Assembly (NCBI GenBank): GCA_914767885.1
Contig: CAJZBQ010000005.1
Coordinates: 1,100,367-1,164,366 of the forward strand
Reading direction: 5' to 3'
Length of the DNA stretch: 64,000 bases
DNA from: Blepharisma stoltei
Lineage: Eukaryota; Ciliophora; Heterotrichea; Heterotrichida; Blepharismidae
Below the pieces are notes generated by a model that made no database searches, was not told the DNA's origin, and saw only the letters and a program-made list of their open reading frames with translations. A program made the position numbers and the translations under genes. Shown here one piece after another: positions 10,489 through 22,061 of the stretch; the first letter of the stretch is position 1; each line of letters begins with the position of its first letter.

Positions 10489-12639
10489 ATGGATCCATCA
10501 TACCTAAATTATTTGGCGAGTTATGGGATTGAGCCTCTCAAATACATGGAAATGCAAGCTAATTATCTAAGATACCTCGCAAGCTGTTATCCAGGAGAAT
10601 CTCCAACTCCTCCAAGCCAGTGAAATATGGGGATCCCTGGACTGCCAATGATGCCGAGAAACGAGCCTTTGCTAAATAATTTTGAAGAAACTAACAGAGA
10701 CGACATGTCTGTAAAAAGCGAAAAATCTTTTAAGAGCCGAAAGGAATTTATAGAGCCGCTAAGAGAAATTCCCCAAAATTTTGAGCCAGAAATTAAAAAA
10801 GAGGAAGAAAGAAAAATCGAAGAACCAGTTAAAATAGAAAACCCACAGCCAATTATTGAAGAAAAAATTGTTGAAAGGCCTGAGCAAAAAGCTGAAGCCT
10901 GGACTGTATCAATGGCGCCTTCTAAGGCTCGATATGAGCCGCCTCCTGCATTTTCAAGAAAAAGCCTTGCAGATCCTGACGAAATCCCTATAAAAAATTC
11001 AGGAAAAGATTTTGAAAAATTGCTTGAAGAGCAAATAAAAATAAACGCTCAGGCGGAATTGCAGGAAAGCCCTGGATATGAAAAGCCTAAGCATGAATTT
11101 TTAAAAAGGGGTAGCAAAGCACCTGTTTCTAGGCCAGCCCCACAAACGCCAAAACCAAAAATTGCAGATGACACTCAGAATAAGCCGTGGAAAATCCCCA
11201 AAGTGGACGTAGAAGAAATAAAAAGACCTATAAGAACGCCAGTTAGTAGGAGAAGTGAAGATGAAAATCATGAAGAAGAAGCCAAAATAAAAAGAGCGTT
11301 TTTAAAAAGAGGAGAAGGGCAATTATGTATGAAAAATAGGCCGGTTTCGAATATTAAGCCGAGGCAAACGCCGCAGAGATTGAATAGATCAATTTCTCAA
11401 ACGGAGTATAAAGAGATTGCAAACTTGTCGTATTCTTCAGAAGAGGAAGAAAATATTGTTAATGAGTATTCACTGCCAAAGCAAATTGAAAATAATGAAC
11501 GAATAGAACAATTGGAAAATGAATTGGAATTTTTCCGCTCAGAAAATGAAAAATTAAAAAAATTAGCTAAAGAAATGGACGAAAAAAGAAAAAAAGCAGA
11601 AAAAGAATGCGAAAAAATGTCTCAATTTGTCCAGCAGGAGCAAGAAAAGTTTGAAAAATGAAGGGATGAAGAAATTGAAAAGCTGAGGAGGGAAAGAAAA
11701 GTTAGTGAAAGAAATGCAAAATTTCAATCTGGGAAGAAAGAAAAAGAAGAAATAGAGAGTTTAAAGGCAAATAATGCAAAGCTACTTGAAACTTTAAAAC
11801 AGAAAGATACAAAGTATAAAATAAATATTGACAAATTAAAACAAAAAATTGAAGAATTAACTGAAATGAACAATGAGCTAGAAAAAGCTAACACAGACCT
11901 AAAAATAGCTGCAATGCGGAATAAACTAGACTCTAAAGAGGAATTAAAGAAACCCCCAATCAATAAGCAAGAAGAAGTAAAAAAACCTCAAATCTTCAAA
12001 CAAGAAGAAGCGAAAAAGCTTCAAAGCTACAAGACCCCAGATATAATTGTAACGGCCGAAAAAAGTATATCAGAAGAAAGCGAAGAAAAAGAGTCAGACG
12101 AAGACAGTCCGATTGACCATCAAATAAAAGGATACTCCCAACAGTCTCCTGCAAATAGAAAAAGTGATGGCAAAAAAGAAGATGGTAAACGAGAAATCGT
12201 TTTCAGCAACGGCGTCCGCAAAGAGATGTTCCCTGACGGCCATTCAGTAGTCCACTTCACAAATAACGATGTAAAACAGTCATTCCCTGACGGAAAAATC
12301 ATCTATTTTTTCGCAGAAACCAAAACTACCCAAACCACTTTTCCAGACGGTCTTCAGCTTTTTAAATTCAACAACGGCCAAGTAGAAAAGCATTTCCCAG
12401 ACGGCACCAAAGAAATTTCATTCCCAGACGGCACAGTCAAATGCATTTTTACAGATGGCGAAGAAGAGTCCATTTTCCCAGACGGGACTGTCCAAAAAGT
12501 CGATATCCAAGGCATCAAATACATTGACTTTGTAAATGGACAAAAAGATACAATTTTCCCTGATGGCACAAAAATCAGAGAATTTCCTGATGGCCGAGTA
12601 AGGAAAATCATGCCTGATGGGCGAGTCTTTGAACAATAA
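10489..12639 (+). CDS. SAS-4/CPAP centriole assembly protein (TCP10 C-terminal domain)
   Basis: 716 residues from the ATG at 10489 (MDPSYLNYLASYG) with internal TGA=Trp codons at ~10621 and 11659. The middle is low-complexity and Pro/Lys/Glu-rich, followed by a long coiled coil (residues ~330-480). The last ~165 residues are the TCP/G-box beta-sheet domain: short repeats closing in FPDG (KEMFPDGHSV, KQSFPDGKII, TTFPDGLQLF, KHFPDGTKEISFPDG, and others), ending MPDGRVFEQ. In SAS-4/CPAP (CENPJ) this domain binds STIL/Ana2 and builds the centriole wall, consistent with the basal-body needs of a ciliate. The length is shorter than in animals because the N-terminal tubulin-binding part is not obvious. 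Confidence 0.9.
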
Positions 12640-12658
12640 TAATTTCATAATTTAAAAA

Positions 12659-13571
12659 ATGACTGAAAATATAGAGCAGGTCTTAAACTGAATTTTGAAG
12701 CCGCAGTATAAAGACAAAGCTATCAGCTGGGCACAAGCTTGCACAAGCGACGAAATGAAAGGACTGAAACTAATAGGTGCGATTTTTAAACATAAAGGTA
12801 AAAAGAAGTTCAGAAAAAACAGCCATGACCCGAATACATCAGCTAGGAGCGTAAAAGCGTTTGAATCGGAGCTGAGAAAGCGGCAATTGATGTCGACTTA
12901 TGAAAGCGAATTTTCGTATAGAGCGAACCCAAATACTAATATTTTGCAATACAGGAAACTTGGCGATATTCAGTGTAGCGAAATTTTGACACCTTTGGCA
13001 GTTATGTTTATTGAAGAATGGATTGACTTAAAAGATGACCCAAAATACCAGAGCCTTGTTTTGCAGTGCTTGAGGTCATTAAATGCTATAATAAAATCAT
13101 CAAGCGCCTCAGTGTCTGAAACTCATAAGTCGTTTTTATGAAATGACCCAACTAAAAATTTTAAACCTCATAGAATTTTTTTTTAAATTTAAAAATAATA
13201 AAATTTTTTCTAAAAAAAAAATTTTTTTTAAGGAACCTTATAGACTTGATCAAGTTTCTTCAGCACTTGGAAACCGCTCTCAGAGTGCCTCCAAGCCATG
13301 GGTAAGACCTAACAGTGCTCAACAAGTCGATACCAAAATAAATCCGGTTATGTTTACGAAAGATGACTTAAATAAAAGAAAGCAAGCTCTTATATCAGGA
13401 AGTGGAATTATAGGGAAGTGGGTAGTTGCTCCTACAAATCCTCATATTTCGCATTACCAAGAAACTTATGTAACACATTTCCATAAGTATATGCGTGCTG
13501 ATCCTGGCGACAAATATACTTCAATTTCCGTGGGCCGTATGCTTCCAACCCCAGACATATCGAACTTATAA
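12659..13571 (+). CDS. hypothetical protein with a 70-bp IES
   Basis: The ATG at 12659, only 19 bases after the SAS-4 stop, opens MTENIEQVLNWILKPQYKDK (TGA=Trp). Removing a 70-bp TA-bounded insert (13171-13240) joins FKPHR to LDQVSSALGNRSQS in frame and gives 280 residues ending MLPTPDISNL. The N-terminal half looks helical and globular (EILTPLAVMFIEEWIDL); the C-terminal half is polar, with WVVAPTNPHISHYQETY. I do not recognise the family. Uninterrupted frames on both sides of the insert support a real gene. Confidence 0.7.
13171..13240. mobile_element. short TA-bounded IES (70 bp)
   Basis: TAGA occurs at both borders (CTCATAGAA and CTTATAGAC). The inside is almost pure A/T with stops in the host frame. 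TA-to-TA removal restores the hypothetical gene. The inverted ends are weak. Confidence 0.7.
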
Positions 13572-13866
13572 TAATTTTAACGAAATGGAAATTTAAAGGT
13601 ATTTTAGGCTCTTATGAATTATAAGAGATACCGTGTATATTGAATATGAGGAATCATCATGTAATTAAATTGAGTACTCCGACATCTCTTAGAAATAAAA
13701 AATTATTATGTCCTAATGAAAAGCATTTTAAAGAGCAAAAAAACCGTTAAATTAAACGTAAAAAATTTGGTTCAGCTCATGAAAATAAATACTCTCGGGG
13801 CTAAGTAAAATTCTGTATGGTCATGTCTTTAGAATTTAAAATAATGTGCAATGTAGAATGGGAACT

Positions 13867-14136
13867 ATGCACGTACTATGAACGCAAACTAACGATCTAA
13901 ATAATTTGCGCAATTATTATAAATATATTAAAAAACTGGCAAAAGCTTATGTCTATAAAAAGCAAAATAGTCATGTCAATAAATTGAAAGTAAGGCAGCT
14001 TTTATTAGGTGCAACAAAACTCCCTCTTAAAAGTTCTTTCTATTGGCGCAAAAACGTATATTGTTTCTGCGCCTATATGCATTACGAAGCGCATCAAAAC
14101 GGTGTAATAATGCTTAATTTTGAGCCTTTTTTATAA
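13867..14136 (+). CDS. 89-residue ORF in the left inverted repeat
   Basis: The ATG at 13867 reads MHVLWTQTNDLNNLRNYYKY (one TGA=Trp), continues through a basic helix (YIKKLAKAYVYKKQ) and a Cys/aromatic segment (KNVYCFCAYMHYEAHQ), and ends ...NFEPFL with TAA. An identical copy lies in the right arm on the other strand. No family recognised. Perfect identity may reflect recent amplification or arm conversion rather than selection. It could be a fragment of a lost transposase or a small accessory protein. Confidence 0.45.
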
Positions 14137-14959
14137 TTAATTTTATGTCTTATAAATAAGAAACCTTAATAACCTACGATTTCGAATATTTTATCTAATT
14201 AAAAAAGTAACTGTTTTGTCTATATTACTTGCACCAAATGAAGCTACTTAAAATAATAATATAATTTTTAATGCAAAAATTTGGAACAAATTTGCAAATT
14301 TACTGTAGATCTCTTAATTTTAAGTAAGATTACTAATATTTATTAAATCAAAGATTTGCTGATGCAAATTCGAACAAGCTTTTCGAGAATAATCTAATTT
14401 ATAAAACTTAAATATAGTAGCCACACGCTTTTAACATCAATTTATTTTGTTGAAATAATAGATAAAATAAAAAATGCTGGTTTTAAGATTCAAAAAAAAA
14501 GAAATATGCTTCGAAACAGTTATTATGCTATATAAATGCTTTTTCTGCACTTTATTATTCCTATTTATGCACAAAATTTTTGCGTCAAATATTATAATGG
14601 TGTTATACAATATAAAATTAAATATTTTTTTTTTAAAAAATAAGCAATTATATTTTATCTATTTTTAAAAATAATTTATTATATATGTTTATTTAATGAT
14701 TTAGTGTATAGGCATCTGCAATCGGCTTAATTATATAAATCTGTGCAACAGAAGAGATTGCTATAGCTTTCTTTAGAAGTGCAAGACTATTAGCATCAAT
14801 TTAATGCGACAGATGGTCTAGATTGAAAAGGTTTTAAAGTTACAAATGTGATGATTTTGGGAGACTGCATTGGACATTTTAATGACTATTGGCTCATTCA
14901 ACTAGGTGCTCTAGAGTTTTATCCTTATTAGAAATAATAAATATTAGTAATCTTACTTA

Positions 14960-15343
14960 CTCCCCCCCCCCCTCCGTGAGCGAACAAAACCATTAGAAAA
15001 ATCGCCATTTTTTGACCAAAAACCCACCCTCCGTGAGTGAACAAAAATTTTTTTAATAGAAAAAATTTTAATGGAAAAAAATTTTGATATATAAGTGATA
15101 ATTAGTATAATGAAATCTAGAGCTAATTCTGTTTAATTTTAAACAAATTGCGTTTTAAAAACATAAATTTTGCAAATTAAATTAATATTTGCTTCCCAAT
15201 TTTTGCAAATTAGGATTTTTTTAAATTTCGAAAAAAATATTTTTTATAAAAAATTTATATATAAATTTTTTTTAAAAAAAAAAATTAACCCCCCTCCGTG
15301 AGCGAACAAAATTTTTTTGTTCGCTCACGGAGGGGGGGGGGAG
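14960..15343. mobile_element. MITE family 1 copy inside right arm of the Mutator-like element
   Basis: Typical CTCCCC...GGGGAG ends with TTA at both sides (14957-14959, 15344-15346). Four CTCCGTGAGYGAACAAAA cores. The left arm of the surrounding palindrome keeps the uninterrupted sequence, proving insertion with one TTA duplicated. Confidence 0.95.
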
Positions 15344-15530
15344 TTAAAATTAAGAGATCTACAGTAAATTTGCAAATTTGTTCCAAATTTTTGCATTAAA
15401 AATTATATTATTATTTTAAGTAGCTTCATTTGGTGCAAGTAATATAGACAAAACAGTTACTTTTTTAATTAGATAAAATATTCGAAATCGTAGGTTATTA
15501 AGGTTTCTTATTTATAAGACATAAAATTAA

Positions 15531-15800
15531 TTATAAAAAAGGCTCAAAATTAAGCATTATTACACCGTTTTGATGCGCTTCGTAATGCATATAGGCGCAG
15601 AAACAATATACGTTTTTGCGCCAATAGAAAGAACTTTTAAGAGGGAGTTTTGTTGCACCTAATAAAAGCTGCCTTACTTTCAATTTATTGACATGACTAT
15701 TTTGCTTTTTATAGACATAAGCTTTTGCCAGTTTTTTAATATATTTATAATAATTGCGCAAATTATTTAGATCGTTAGTTTGCGTTCATAGTACGTGCAT
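15531..15800 (-). CDS. 89-residue ORF in the right inverted repeat
   Basis: Mirror copy of the ORF at 13867-14136 with the same translated product (MHVLWTQTND... to ...NFEPFL). The MITE at 14960-15343 lies downstream of its stop, so the reading frame is untouched. Confidence 0.45.
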
Positions 15801-16169
15801 AGTTCCCATTCTACATTGCACATTATTTTAAATTCTAAAGACATGACCATACAGAAATTTTACTTAACCCCGAGAGTATTTATTTTCATGAGCTGAACCA
15901 AATTTTTTACCGTTTAATTTAACGGTTTTTTTGCTCTTTAAAATGCTTTTCATTAGGACATAATAATTTTTTATTTCTAAGAGATGTCGGAGTACTCAAT
16001 TTAATTACATGATGATTCCTCATATTCAATATACACGGTATCTCTTATAATTCATAGGAGCCGGTATTTTATTCACAATTTATAAATAACTTTTAAATAG
16101 AAGTAATTTACCGCGCAGCCAAATTTTTGCCTTCGTTTTGGAAGTTTCCCTGTTTAATTAATCTAATTT

Positions 16170-18787
16170 TTATTCACTATCATATAATTCTAGAAGATCG
16201 CTATTACAAATGCAAAATTCTGCATTAAATCCTAGTGAGCGTGACGCGTCTTCGCATTTTCCTCCATATGAGTCTATTCGATAAATTTGGCTAATTTTCC
16301 CTATCATTTTCTGTGATTTATGGATAACAGGAAAAGTATGTAAAGCCTTATCAGAATCCAACAGACTTGTCTCATAAGGAGAAACATAGGTCCAAGCATC
16401 AAATACGGCATCTGACTCATTTATTTCTAATTGGATTTTATATATCATTGTATTCGATTCCGCTTCAGTTGAAGATGCACTATTTATCAATTTCAATGTA
16501 ACTTTTCTGCACAAAATTCCTTTATCGTGGATTTTTGATGAATAAGAATTTGAATTGATCGTATTTATCACTTCCTCAGCTACTGTCTGAAGAAATTTTG
16601 TTTCTGCTTTATCTAATGCCTGCATGTCTATATTTTTCAAATAATAAGTGCTGCAAAGCCAAGGAGGGATCCCAGCGTCATTGCAAGTCCTATTATTTGG
16701 GACTTTTTCATTAAATAAGTTAAAATACCGTGAATCAGGATTCAGGGTTTTTCCGTATAGTTCTCCAGCCAAATAAATGACTGTTCTCCTTAAATCTGGT
16801 TTTGTGGTCAGTCTATATGTGTTGTGCTCTAAAGTGTCATAAGAATTTGGGATTCTATCTAATAATTCTCTTTTAGCTGCCAAAAAGAATACAGGAAGCC
16901 TATGCTCTTGCATAGAGTTTGGCTTACTTTTAAACCCAGCATACCTCATCCCATGGTCTCCTACAATCATAAAGACAACATTATGCGTATTTTCAAATTT
17001 TGCGAGTTTTTTTAAATATCATGTCAGGTCTTCGTCTATTGTTTGGGCATGCTGGCCTGTGATTTCGTGAGCCGCTGTAAAATGATTATAAATCCATAGG
17101 CTGGTTTGGCTATACATTTCTGCAAACCGAAGGGAATAGTCCATTAAATATCAATGGGACATCTGTGGACCTAAGCAACGGATATTTTTTGCTTTAAATT
17201 TTGATGATGAATATCCTGCGAAATCTTTAGCTGCACAGTAAAAAGGCTGAACTACATGATCAGCGTCTGGAAATGGCCCGAAAAATGTATTTAGCTTATA
17301 AGCGCACATTTCCATCCCTAGTAAAGTCATAAAACCCATCCGTTGTAATTTTTTTCATAAAGCATGTCTCCCTAGTCTACTGTCTGTTAACGGATAAGAC
17401 TCAATTGAATTATTACCCAAAAAAGTTGACTGATTTTCTAAAGTACTTGCCCCAATGATATTATGGAATTTAAAATCATAAACTTTTCAAGCTGCACTCA
17501 TTTCTAGAGAATTTAGATATGAAATTGTTGTTGGGAGTTTTCTAAAAAAATGCCGCCTTGAAAAACTGTCTAGAGTTATTGTAGCGATTAAGAGAGGTTT
17601 TTTATCAAGTTTTGATTCTGTTTTAAAGCTTTTCATTGTGTCTATTGCATTAGAATAAGCTTGTGCATTAAACCTAGGAGTTGTAAAAAATGTATCAAAA
17701 TGGTCACTTTCAGGGTTGCATAGTCCCATAATAAATTCTGTGTGTGGCTGTAATTTCGCGTTCTTTTTTGTATATTTTTTAACATTTCAGTGTTTTTTCC
17801 CTAATTTTGGCGACGTATAAAGTTTTGGCTTCGGTGGACCAACCAAGAACTTTCCCCCAGTACAATTCTTAATTTCAAATTTATTATTGCTAAGATTGAC
17901 TTCAATATCTTATATGCTTTAAAATTGCGTGGAGGATTAACTCACCCTCTTAACTCCTGTAGATGGTATCCGCAGGGTGAGGAAGGGAAGATGGCGCTCG
18001 GAATGTGCACCCAGCCAGATTTTTCTTTTTTGGCGAAGCGCAATGTCGGGCTAGCCGGCTGAATGCTTTACTCCAATGCCAAGTTTTTTGCCTCAGAAGA
18101 ATTGAGCTGAGAGTTGAAAACAGTGCCAGTGTATTTTTCCTGGCCAATCAGGACTTTTTCCAGCTTGAAACCATGAGTAATCTCCTGAGCTTTGAATTAA
18201 CATTTTGGCCTTGTCGACCAGGAATTCACTATTTTGAATTTAACCCTTTGTTGGCTTGCGGCACGGTGACACAACTCATCCAACTACCAGGGAGTACTTT
18301 TCCGGAAGGAGCATCCTTTTTAACGTCTTGCACAGCTATTGAGCAGGCAATGATGGGACTACTGGTAGATGTATTCCTTCGGGAATTACAGTGAGCTTCT
18401 CATGGTAAAAACGAGTTCAATATCTTTGTTCCTGTCCTCATATAAAGTATCACATCTAGGATATTCATACTTCGGAAAGAGAATTTCAGCTTCCTCTATT
18501 GTGTACCCAAAAGAAGCTGGAATTGCAGGTATTATTTGTTTCATCATAAGCATTTGATCTGTATCATTGATGGAAAAAGGCTTTGGAGTAAAAGCTTTTT
18601 TAAAATTTTTATTTGATAGAGTGACGTGATTACTAATGTATGCATTTTCTATTTGAGTATCGAGTTCTGGGACTATTCTGGTAGTTTGGGGACACAAAAG
18701 GAGGGAGGCAAGCACATAAAGAAGAAAGATTAAACATGAAGTAAGAATGGCATGGCATTTTGATATAGGAGATGGAAAGGTTGCCAT
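16170..18787 (-). CDS. DUF229 sulfatase-like membrane protein
   Basis: 700 residues after removing element E2 (17912-18426). The N-terminus is short and cytosolic, followed by one membrane anchor (SCLIFLLYVLASLLLC), so the rest should be lumenal or extracellular. The body carries DUF229 marks of the alkaline phosphatase/sulfatase superfamily: YPRCDTLYEDRNKDIEV, LLIATITLDSFSRRHFFRKL, VVFMIVGDHGMRYA with the metal-binding D-H-G-x-R, HRLPVFFLAAKREL, and the late NRTCNDAGIPPWLCSTYY. TGA is used for Trp (HALWKKL, MSHWYLMDYS, DLTWYLKKL). E2 removal at the repeated TTCAATATCTT joins RNKDIE to VNLSNNKFEI exactly. The substrate is unknown. Confidence 0.85.
17912..18426. mobile_element. retroposon-like element E2
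   Basis: A 515-bp insert with an 11-bp direct repeat TTCAATATCTT at 17901-17911 and 18416-18426. GC-richer than the host, with stops in the host frame and an AAGATGGCGCTC motif inside. Contains short hairpins (CTCACCCT...AGGGTGAG). No coding capacity recognised. Confidence 0.75.
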
Positions 18788-19638
18788 TTTATAATCATTA
18801 TATAAGAAATCGATAGATTTAGTAGGAGTTTTCTGCTTTATTAGAAATAGTTTTAATTATAATGAATCAAAATTTAAATTAGATTAGATATGTATTGTCT
18901 TTAAAGTCTCACTTCTGGAGTAGCATGCATAGCACAGCAACCGCTGTGGGATTACACAAAAGACTTTCGAAGCCCAGGCTAAGTCCCCTTTTCTTGGCAG
19001 TGCACACCCTATTGATTCTTCAGGTTTTTGCCGGGCAACTTCATTTCCTCCTCCAAGCCTCTTTTTTCTCTCCTTACTTAGCTAGATAGCCCATTTCCGG
19101 GACCCTTTTCAACTAAGAGCTAGCCCCGAGAATCTTCGCTTAGCCTGTCTTCCCTATTCCTTATTATTAGTTCCAAAGAAAAACTCAGCAAGCTTTTACT
19201 TGTTTGGGATAGCTCATCAAGCAGCCCATGCCTCTATTCTAAGCCAAGGTGCTGCTGCGACTGGTAAAAAAGATGCAAAGTATTACTGTTCGGGTCAAGC
19301 CACTAATCAGTTGAAATAGGGCTGTGGCTCTCTCTCCTAAACCCTTGGATAGCTTCTTGTTCCAAAAAGCCATGCCCCAACATACATAAGGAAATCCCCC
19401 ACTAGGATACGGGTTACTCTCTCCAACCATTTTATGTATATGAATTTACAACTTAAAAGCAAATTTTAATGATTTTTTAATGGAAACCTCTTAAAAAATT
19501 AAATTTATTTCTGTAAATCTATTTAAGATTTCAGTTCATAAGAACAGCTAAAAATAGTTAACTGTAATTAATTTTGCTGAGGACCCCTATGGGAATTTAA
19601 ATAATAATTAATTTCTAATTTCACCATGTATAATTATT
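18788..19638. other. intergenic with probable retroposon-like element E10 (18885-19436)
   Basis: Between the divergent DUF229 and Lys-rich genes. The left edge of the inner block is TTAGATTAGATA, the complement of the (TAATC)n tail seen on E4, E6 and E8. Its right edge reads back as AAAATGGTTGGAGAGAG, resembling the AAAATGG 5' edge of E4, E5 and E8. That places a ~550-bp element on the - strand. Target duplications are not clear, perhaps because this intergenic copy is older. Confidence 0.55.
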
Positions 19639-20100
19639 ATGGGCAAAGAAGAAGAAAAGAAGGCAGAAGCCAAAAAGCATAAAAAAGTTGATAAAGAAAC
19701 AAAGAAAAAAGTTGACTCCAAAGCAGCAAAGCCTAAAGAAGCAAAAGCAGCAAAGCCAAAAACCCCAGCAAAATCTGCAAAAAAACCTGATGAGAAATCC
19801 GCTCCTAAGCCAGCTCAGAAAAAGAAAGCCCCAGAAAAGCCTACTAAAGAGGAGCCAAAACCCGAAAAAAAATCAAAACCTTCAAAACAATTCCAAGACG
19901 AGGACGGGCTTCCTATCCAGCGAAAGCCAGGCCAAAAATACCCAGAACCCTCCTTAGATGATCCCACAAGAGCATTTTACGAAAGTCTTTATGAGCAGAA
20001 TCCTAAAAGCTTGATGGCTCAAAAATATTGCTTAGATTACGGCCTTTTGCCTGAAGAAGTCGCACAGAAACTGTTAAGCGTATTTAATAAGAAAAAATAA
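19639..20100 (+). CDS. Lys/Ala/Pro-rich protein with conserved C-terminal module
   Basis: 153 residues. The first ~90 are almost only Lys, Ala, Pro and Glu (AAKPKEAKAAKPKTPAKSAK), like histone H1 tails and other nucleic-acid-binding basic proteins. The last ~50 form a compact acidic-aromatic module: SLDDPTRAFYESLYEQNPK followed by SLMAQKYCLDYGLLPEEVAQ. The module looks helical and conserved, but I cannot name it with certainty. A nuclear or chromatin-associated role is inferred from the basic tail only. Good ATG; ends TAA, with no insert. Convergent with TTLL, whose stop is 11 bases away. Confidence 0.7.
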   Translation: MGKEEEKKAEAKKHKKVDKETKKKVDSKAAKPKEAKAAKPKTPAKSAKKPDEKSAPKPAQKKKAPEKPTKEEPKPEKKSKPSKQFQDEDGLPIQRKPGQKYPEPSLDDPTRAFYESLYEQNPKSLMAQKYCLDYGLLPEEVAQKLLSVFNKKK

Positions 20101-20110
20101 TTCTATTAAT

Positions 20111-22061
20111 TTACACAGCTAACTTCTTAAGTGACGTCAAAAACTCCCATTGATTACTCTCTTGCAAAGGTACAACTGCAGGAGTATTCAGATATTCTAT
20201 GCTCTTTATAGGGAAAATCATATCTAGCGTCAATTTAAATGCGTCATTTATCATTCTTGGTATCAATTGTTGCAGCAAAGGTGAAGAAAGCTCTAAACAA
20301 GGATTTGTGTTGCATTCTATAAGCCATGGTTTCATAGTAGAATCTAATATAAAATCGTAACCAAAAATTTCGAAACAGAATTGGCGTTGATTTGGGTTCA
20401 GCTTTCCTTTGACTGATCTTAAGCTGTGCGTGATTAATTCTTTCATGCCTGCAATAATTCTTCCTAATGAGTTTTTGGAGTTTGGGAATTGCTGGTCGAG
20501 ATATTTGTGCAGAAACTCAAAAGAAAGCTGGTTCCCATCTTCAAATTTTCCATAATCTGCACCTTCTTTTTGTATTGCGTTGTTTGTTAAATGGACATAT
20601 TCGCTTGTTAGTTGGTCGTCTGTCAATGTAAAAGGGGCTGAAGAAGTGCGGATATAGCCTTGAGAGAAGAAATAGCAGTCATATTCATGAGTGACGAGAA
20701 CCCAAACTCTAATGTCAAATTTTCTACCGTCGATTAATAGAGGGCTTTCTATGTATTTTTGGACTACGAATTTCATAGTTAATTGTGGATTTTTGGCGAA
20801 TTTAGGTTTCGTTATATTTTGTGCTGAGGATTGGACATCAGCTAATAAATTTTTTAATGTGGAAATATCATTAAATATGTGGATCCCCCTTCCTCTGTTG
20901 AAACCTGAAGGCTTCAAGAGCCAAAGGTTTTTGGTGCCATTTTGGGAGTTGCTTTTAAAGTACCCTACAAATTTACTCATTTGTGACGTGAAATCTTTTG
21001 ATTCCATGTTTAAAGGGAAGGTAACTGGCATCAACTTTGTGATGTCCATTGCTTTTAGTTTGCAATAAGATACCTTATTTACCTTATAACTGTTTTTCCA
21101 AGAATAGACCACTAAGGAGCATTTTTGGTTCGCCATTCTTAAATTGGTTATCCAGACAATATGGCATGCTAACGAATTTTGCAAGCCAGCTAATTTCCAG
21201 CCGATCAAAAATGCCCTAGTGGGCTTTTCTTGGTAAATAAGTATAATATCTATCTGCATTTTTCTCCATCTATAACCTATTTTTAAATACCTTTTATCTT
21301 GTTATAACTCCTATAAATTGCAGTTTTTTATTCTTGACACAATAAGATACCATATTGCTATATAAAAGCATTTTATTACTCAGCTGTGCATGAAACTCAA
21401 AATGATTGGCCATTTGAGTTGGCAAGTAAGGCATAAGCCTATCAAAGCGGATTTTTACTGATGTTGGATGCCATATAAAATGAAGATTCGTCCTCCCATT
21501 TTCTGCTTCCACCCAATTAGCCCTGAGCCCAAGAATATTGTGAATTAATGACGAGTTATTTCCTTTGAATATAAGAAATTTATATTCTGACTCAGAATTT
21601 TCACGATATGTCAAATCTTGGTAAGGTGACACATTTTCTCTAACACTATCAGGGAAAGAAGCACTTCTGATTGTTTGCTGATTTTGCAGTCCAATCCCTG
21701 TTGCAATTAATGCTCTTTCTGAGAAATTTTCTGCCTTCTTTCTGATTTTCAGTATTGAGGGGTTGCCAAAACCTCCTGTCATGTTCAGTTTTTTCATTGG
21801 CAGCTTAGCACTTCGAGGACTGTGGATCACTCGCAATGATGAGTTGCAGACACAAAATTGGTTGGAATGCATTAAAATTGCTTGTGAAGGCTTTGGAAAT
21901 TTTATTTTTTTGCAGTCTTCACAAATAAATGCTGAGCTTGGTCGCAATGGGTCAGATCCTTTTGGACTCTTTTCGGAATTTTTTTCCCTGTTTTTGGCTT
22001 TAATCATCTCGATTATGGTTTTGTGAGCGATTAATCGAGAACTTGGCTTATTCTTCATCAT
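20111..22061 (-). CDS. tubulin tyrosine ligase-like (TTLL) polyglutamylase/glycylase
   Basis: 557 residues after removing E3 (21075-21351). An N-terminal extension of ~190 residues is polar and ends in Cys pairs (ICEDCKKIKF). The TTLL core has NHFEFHAQLSNKMLLYSNM, then TFPL, NLWLLKPSGFNRGRGIHIF (ATP-grasp loop), VVQKYIESPLLI, GRKFDIRVWVLVT, YVHLTNNAIQK, and FEIFGYDFILDSTMKPWLIE followed by CNTNPCLE with the Mg-binding E-x-N. TTLLs add Glu, Gly or Tyr to tubulin tails, fitting ciliate microtubules; which residue cannot be told by eye. E3 removal at GGTATCTTATTG (minus strand) joins SNMVSYC to KLKAMDI in frame. Confidence 0.92.
21075..21351. mobile_element. retroposon-like element E3 / IES
   Basis: A 277-bp insert bounded by a perfect 12-bp direct repeat CAATAAGATACC (21063-21074 and 21340-21351) containing TA. 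In the host frame it introduces TAA and TAG. No clear inverted ends. Removal restores the TTLL frame. Confidence 0.8.

Larger units (their letters stand above)
13607..16062. mobile_element. Mutator-like element with ~740-bp terminal inverted repeats
   Basis: The left end GGCTCTTATGAATTATAAG and the right end (reverse complement GGCTCCTATGAATTATAAG) start arms of about 740 bp (13607-14346 and 14934-16062, the latter including a 384-bp MITE). A perfect 9-bp direct repeat GGTATTTTA flanks it (13598-13606, 16063-16071). The ~590-bp loop is AT-rich without a convincing ORF. Nine-base duplications plus very long inverted repeats are typical of Mutator-like elements; no transposase is seen here, so the class is inferred. 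Confidence 0.8.

Noticed and set aside
10313-10501. Minus-strand 62-codon ORF upstream of SAS-4
   Set aside because: It overlaps the SAS-4 start and a decayed MITE, and its composition suggests an antisense shadow.
14474-14668. ORF in the loop of the Mutator-like element
   Set aside because: Phe/Lys/Ile-rich translation of very AT-rich DNA; no transposase motif.
17950-18394. Open frames on both strands within E2
   Set aside because: They lie within an insert flanked by an 11-bp duplication and encode nothing recognisable.
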